From contig JASLXW010000234.1 in assembly GCA_030740135.1 (NCBI GenBank), positions 1 to 6,484 of the forward strand: a stretch of 6,484 nucleotides of DNA, in the 5' to 3' direction. Position 1 is the stretch's first letter, and each line of letters starts with the position of its first letter. The notes beneath the pieces are model-generated. The model was not told the origin of the DNA and made no database searches. It saw only the letters and a program-made list of their open reading frames with translations. Origin of the DNA: Nitrospinota bacterium. Lineage in GTDB: Bacteria > UBA8248 > JACPRG01. This document shows positions 6,381 through 6,484 of this stretch, piece after piece. Position numbers and translations under genes: made by a program.

Positions 6381-6484
6381 GACATATGAGACACGGGGGC
6401 CGTTTTATTGAATGTTTCCAGGTCCTGGTCGGGCGTCAGGTAGTCCAGGTTCTGGTGAGGTCGAATATGATTATAGATCTGCTC
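6368..6484 (-). mobile_element. insertion sequence end, continuing past the window
   Basis: The 3' end of a transposase gene reaches the right edge of the window. The first plausible element boundary is the TGTATGGGTTCAAG stretch from 6368. On the other strand it ends in CA, as IS3/IS481-type ends do, and it contains the transposase stop codon, as compact elements often do. The other end is outside the window, so neither the inverted repeat nor a target duplication can be confirmed. The boundary is a guess; the presence of an element is well supported. Confidence 0.5.
6377..6484 (-). CDS. DDE (rve-type) transposase, C-terminal fragment
   Basis: Thirty-five residues and a TGA stop (6379-6377) are visible; the gene enters from beyond the right edge. 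The fragment contains YNHIRPHQNLDYLTPDQ, the hallmark end of rve integrase-core transposases of the IS3/IS481 type (YN-x2-RPH-x-L-x-Y-x-TP). It is followed by a short polar tail ending SHMS. The three catalytic acidic residues lie upstream, outside the window, so activity cannot be judged. The family cannot be separated between IS3 and IS481 from this piece alone. It is transcribed toward the amidohydrolase gene, so read-through is possible. Confidence 0.85.
   Translation of the reverse strand, partial: EQIYNHIRPHQNLDYLTPDQDLETFNKTAPVSHMS

Overview
The window is GC-rich chromosomal DNA from a diderm (Gram-negative) bacterium. Two of its three complete genes encode exported envelope proteins: a predicted outer-membrane beta-barrel and a secreted FG-GAP repeat protein. 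Codon third positions are strongly GC-biased, so long meaningless antisense frames are common. The lineage cannot be fixed from this sequence. The domain families would fit Nitrospirota, deltaproteobacterial groups or similar environmental phyla, but that is inference.

Layout. Positions 1-240 hold no convincing intact gene. A possible decayed small gene on the minus strand (29-217) is interrupted by one amber codon. Positions 241-350 form an AT-rich island with a good sigma70-type promoter (extended -10 TATAAT). It drives a plus-strand gene (461-2299) encoding a signal peptide, an AMIN-like domain, a long cationic Pro/Ala/Arg linker and a DUF3187-like barrel. A seven-codon leader frame overlaps its start codon as ATGA. 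A gap of about 200 bp with two small hairpins separates it from a convergent minus-strand gene (4463 to 2505). That gene encodes an exported protein with a FlgT/CsgG-like N-terminal half and a C-terminal half of five Asp-rich FG-GAP/VCBS-type repeats. A 393-bp gap with short palindromes follows. Next comes a minus-strand amidohydrolase (6221 to 4857) of the SAH/MTA deaminase / chlorohydrolase group, with an intact metal site but substitutions at positions that contact the nucleoside in the characterised deaminases. The right edge (6377-6484) is the C-terminus of a DDE (rve-type) transposase, so an insertion sequence continues beyond the window.

How they work together. The barrel and FG-GAP genes are both envelope proteins but are convergent, so they are not one operon, and a functional link is only suggestive. 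The amidohydrolase is cytoplasmic and looks independent. The IS end may supply a -35 box to a hybrid promoter for it. I see no CRISPR array, tRNA, rRNA or defence system. The most unusual items are the AMIN-barrel fusion and the FlgT/CsgG-FG-GAP fusion.
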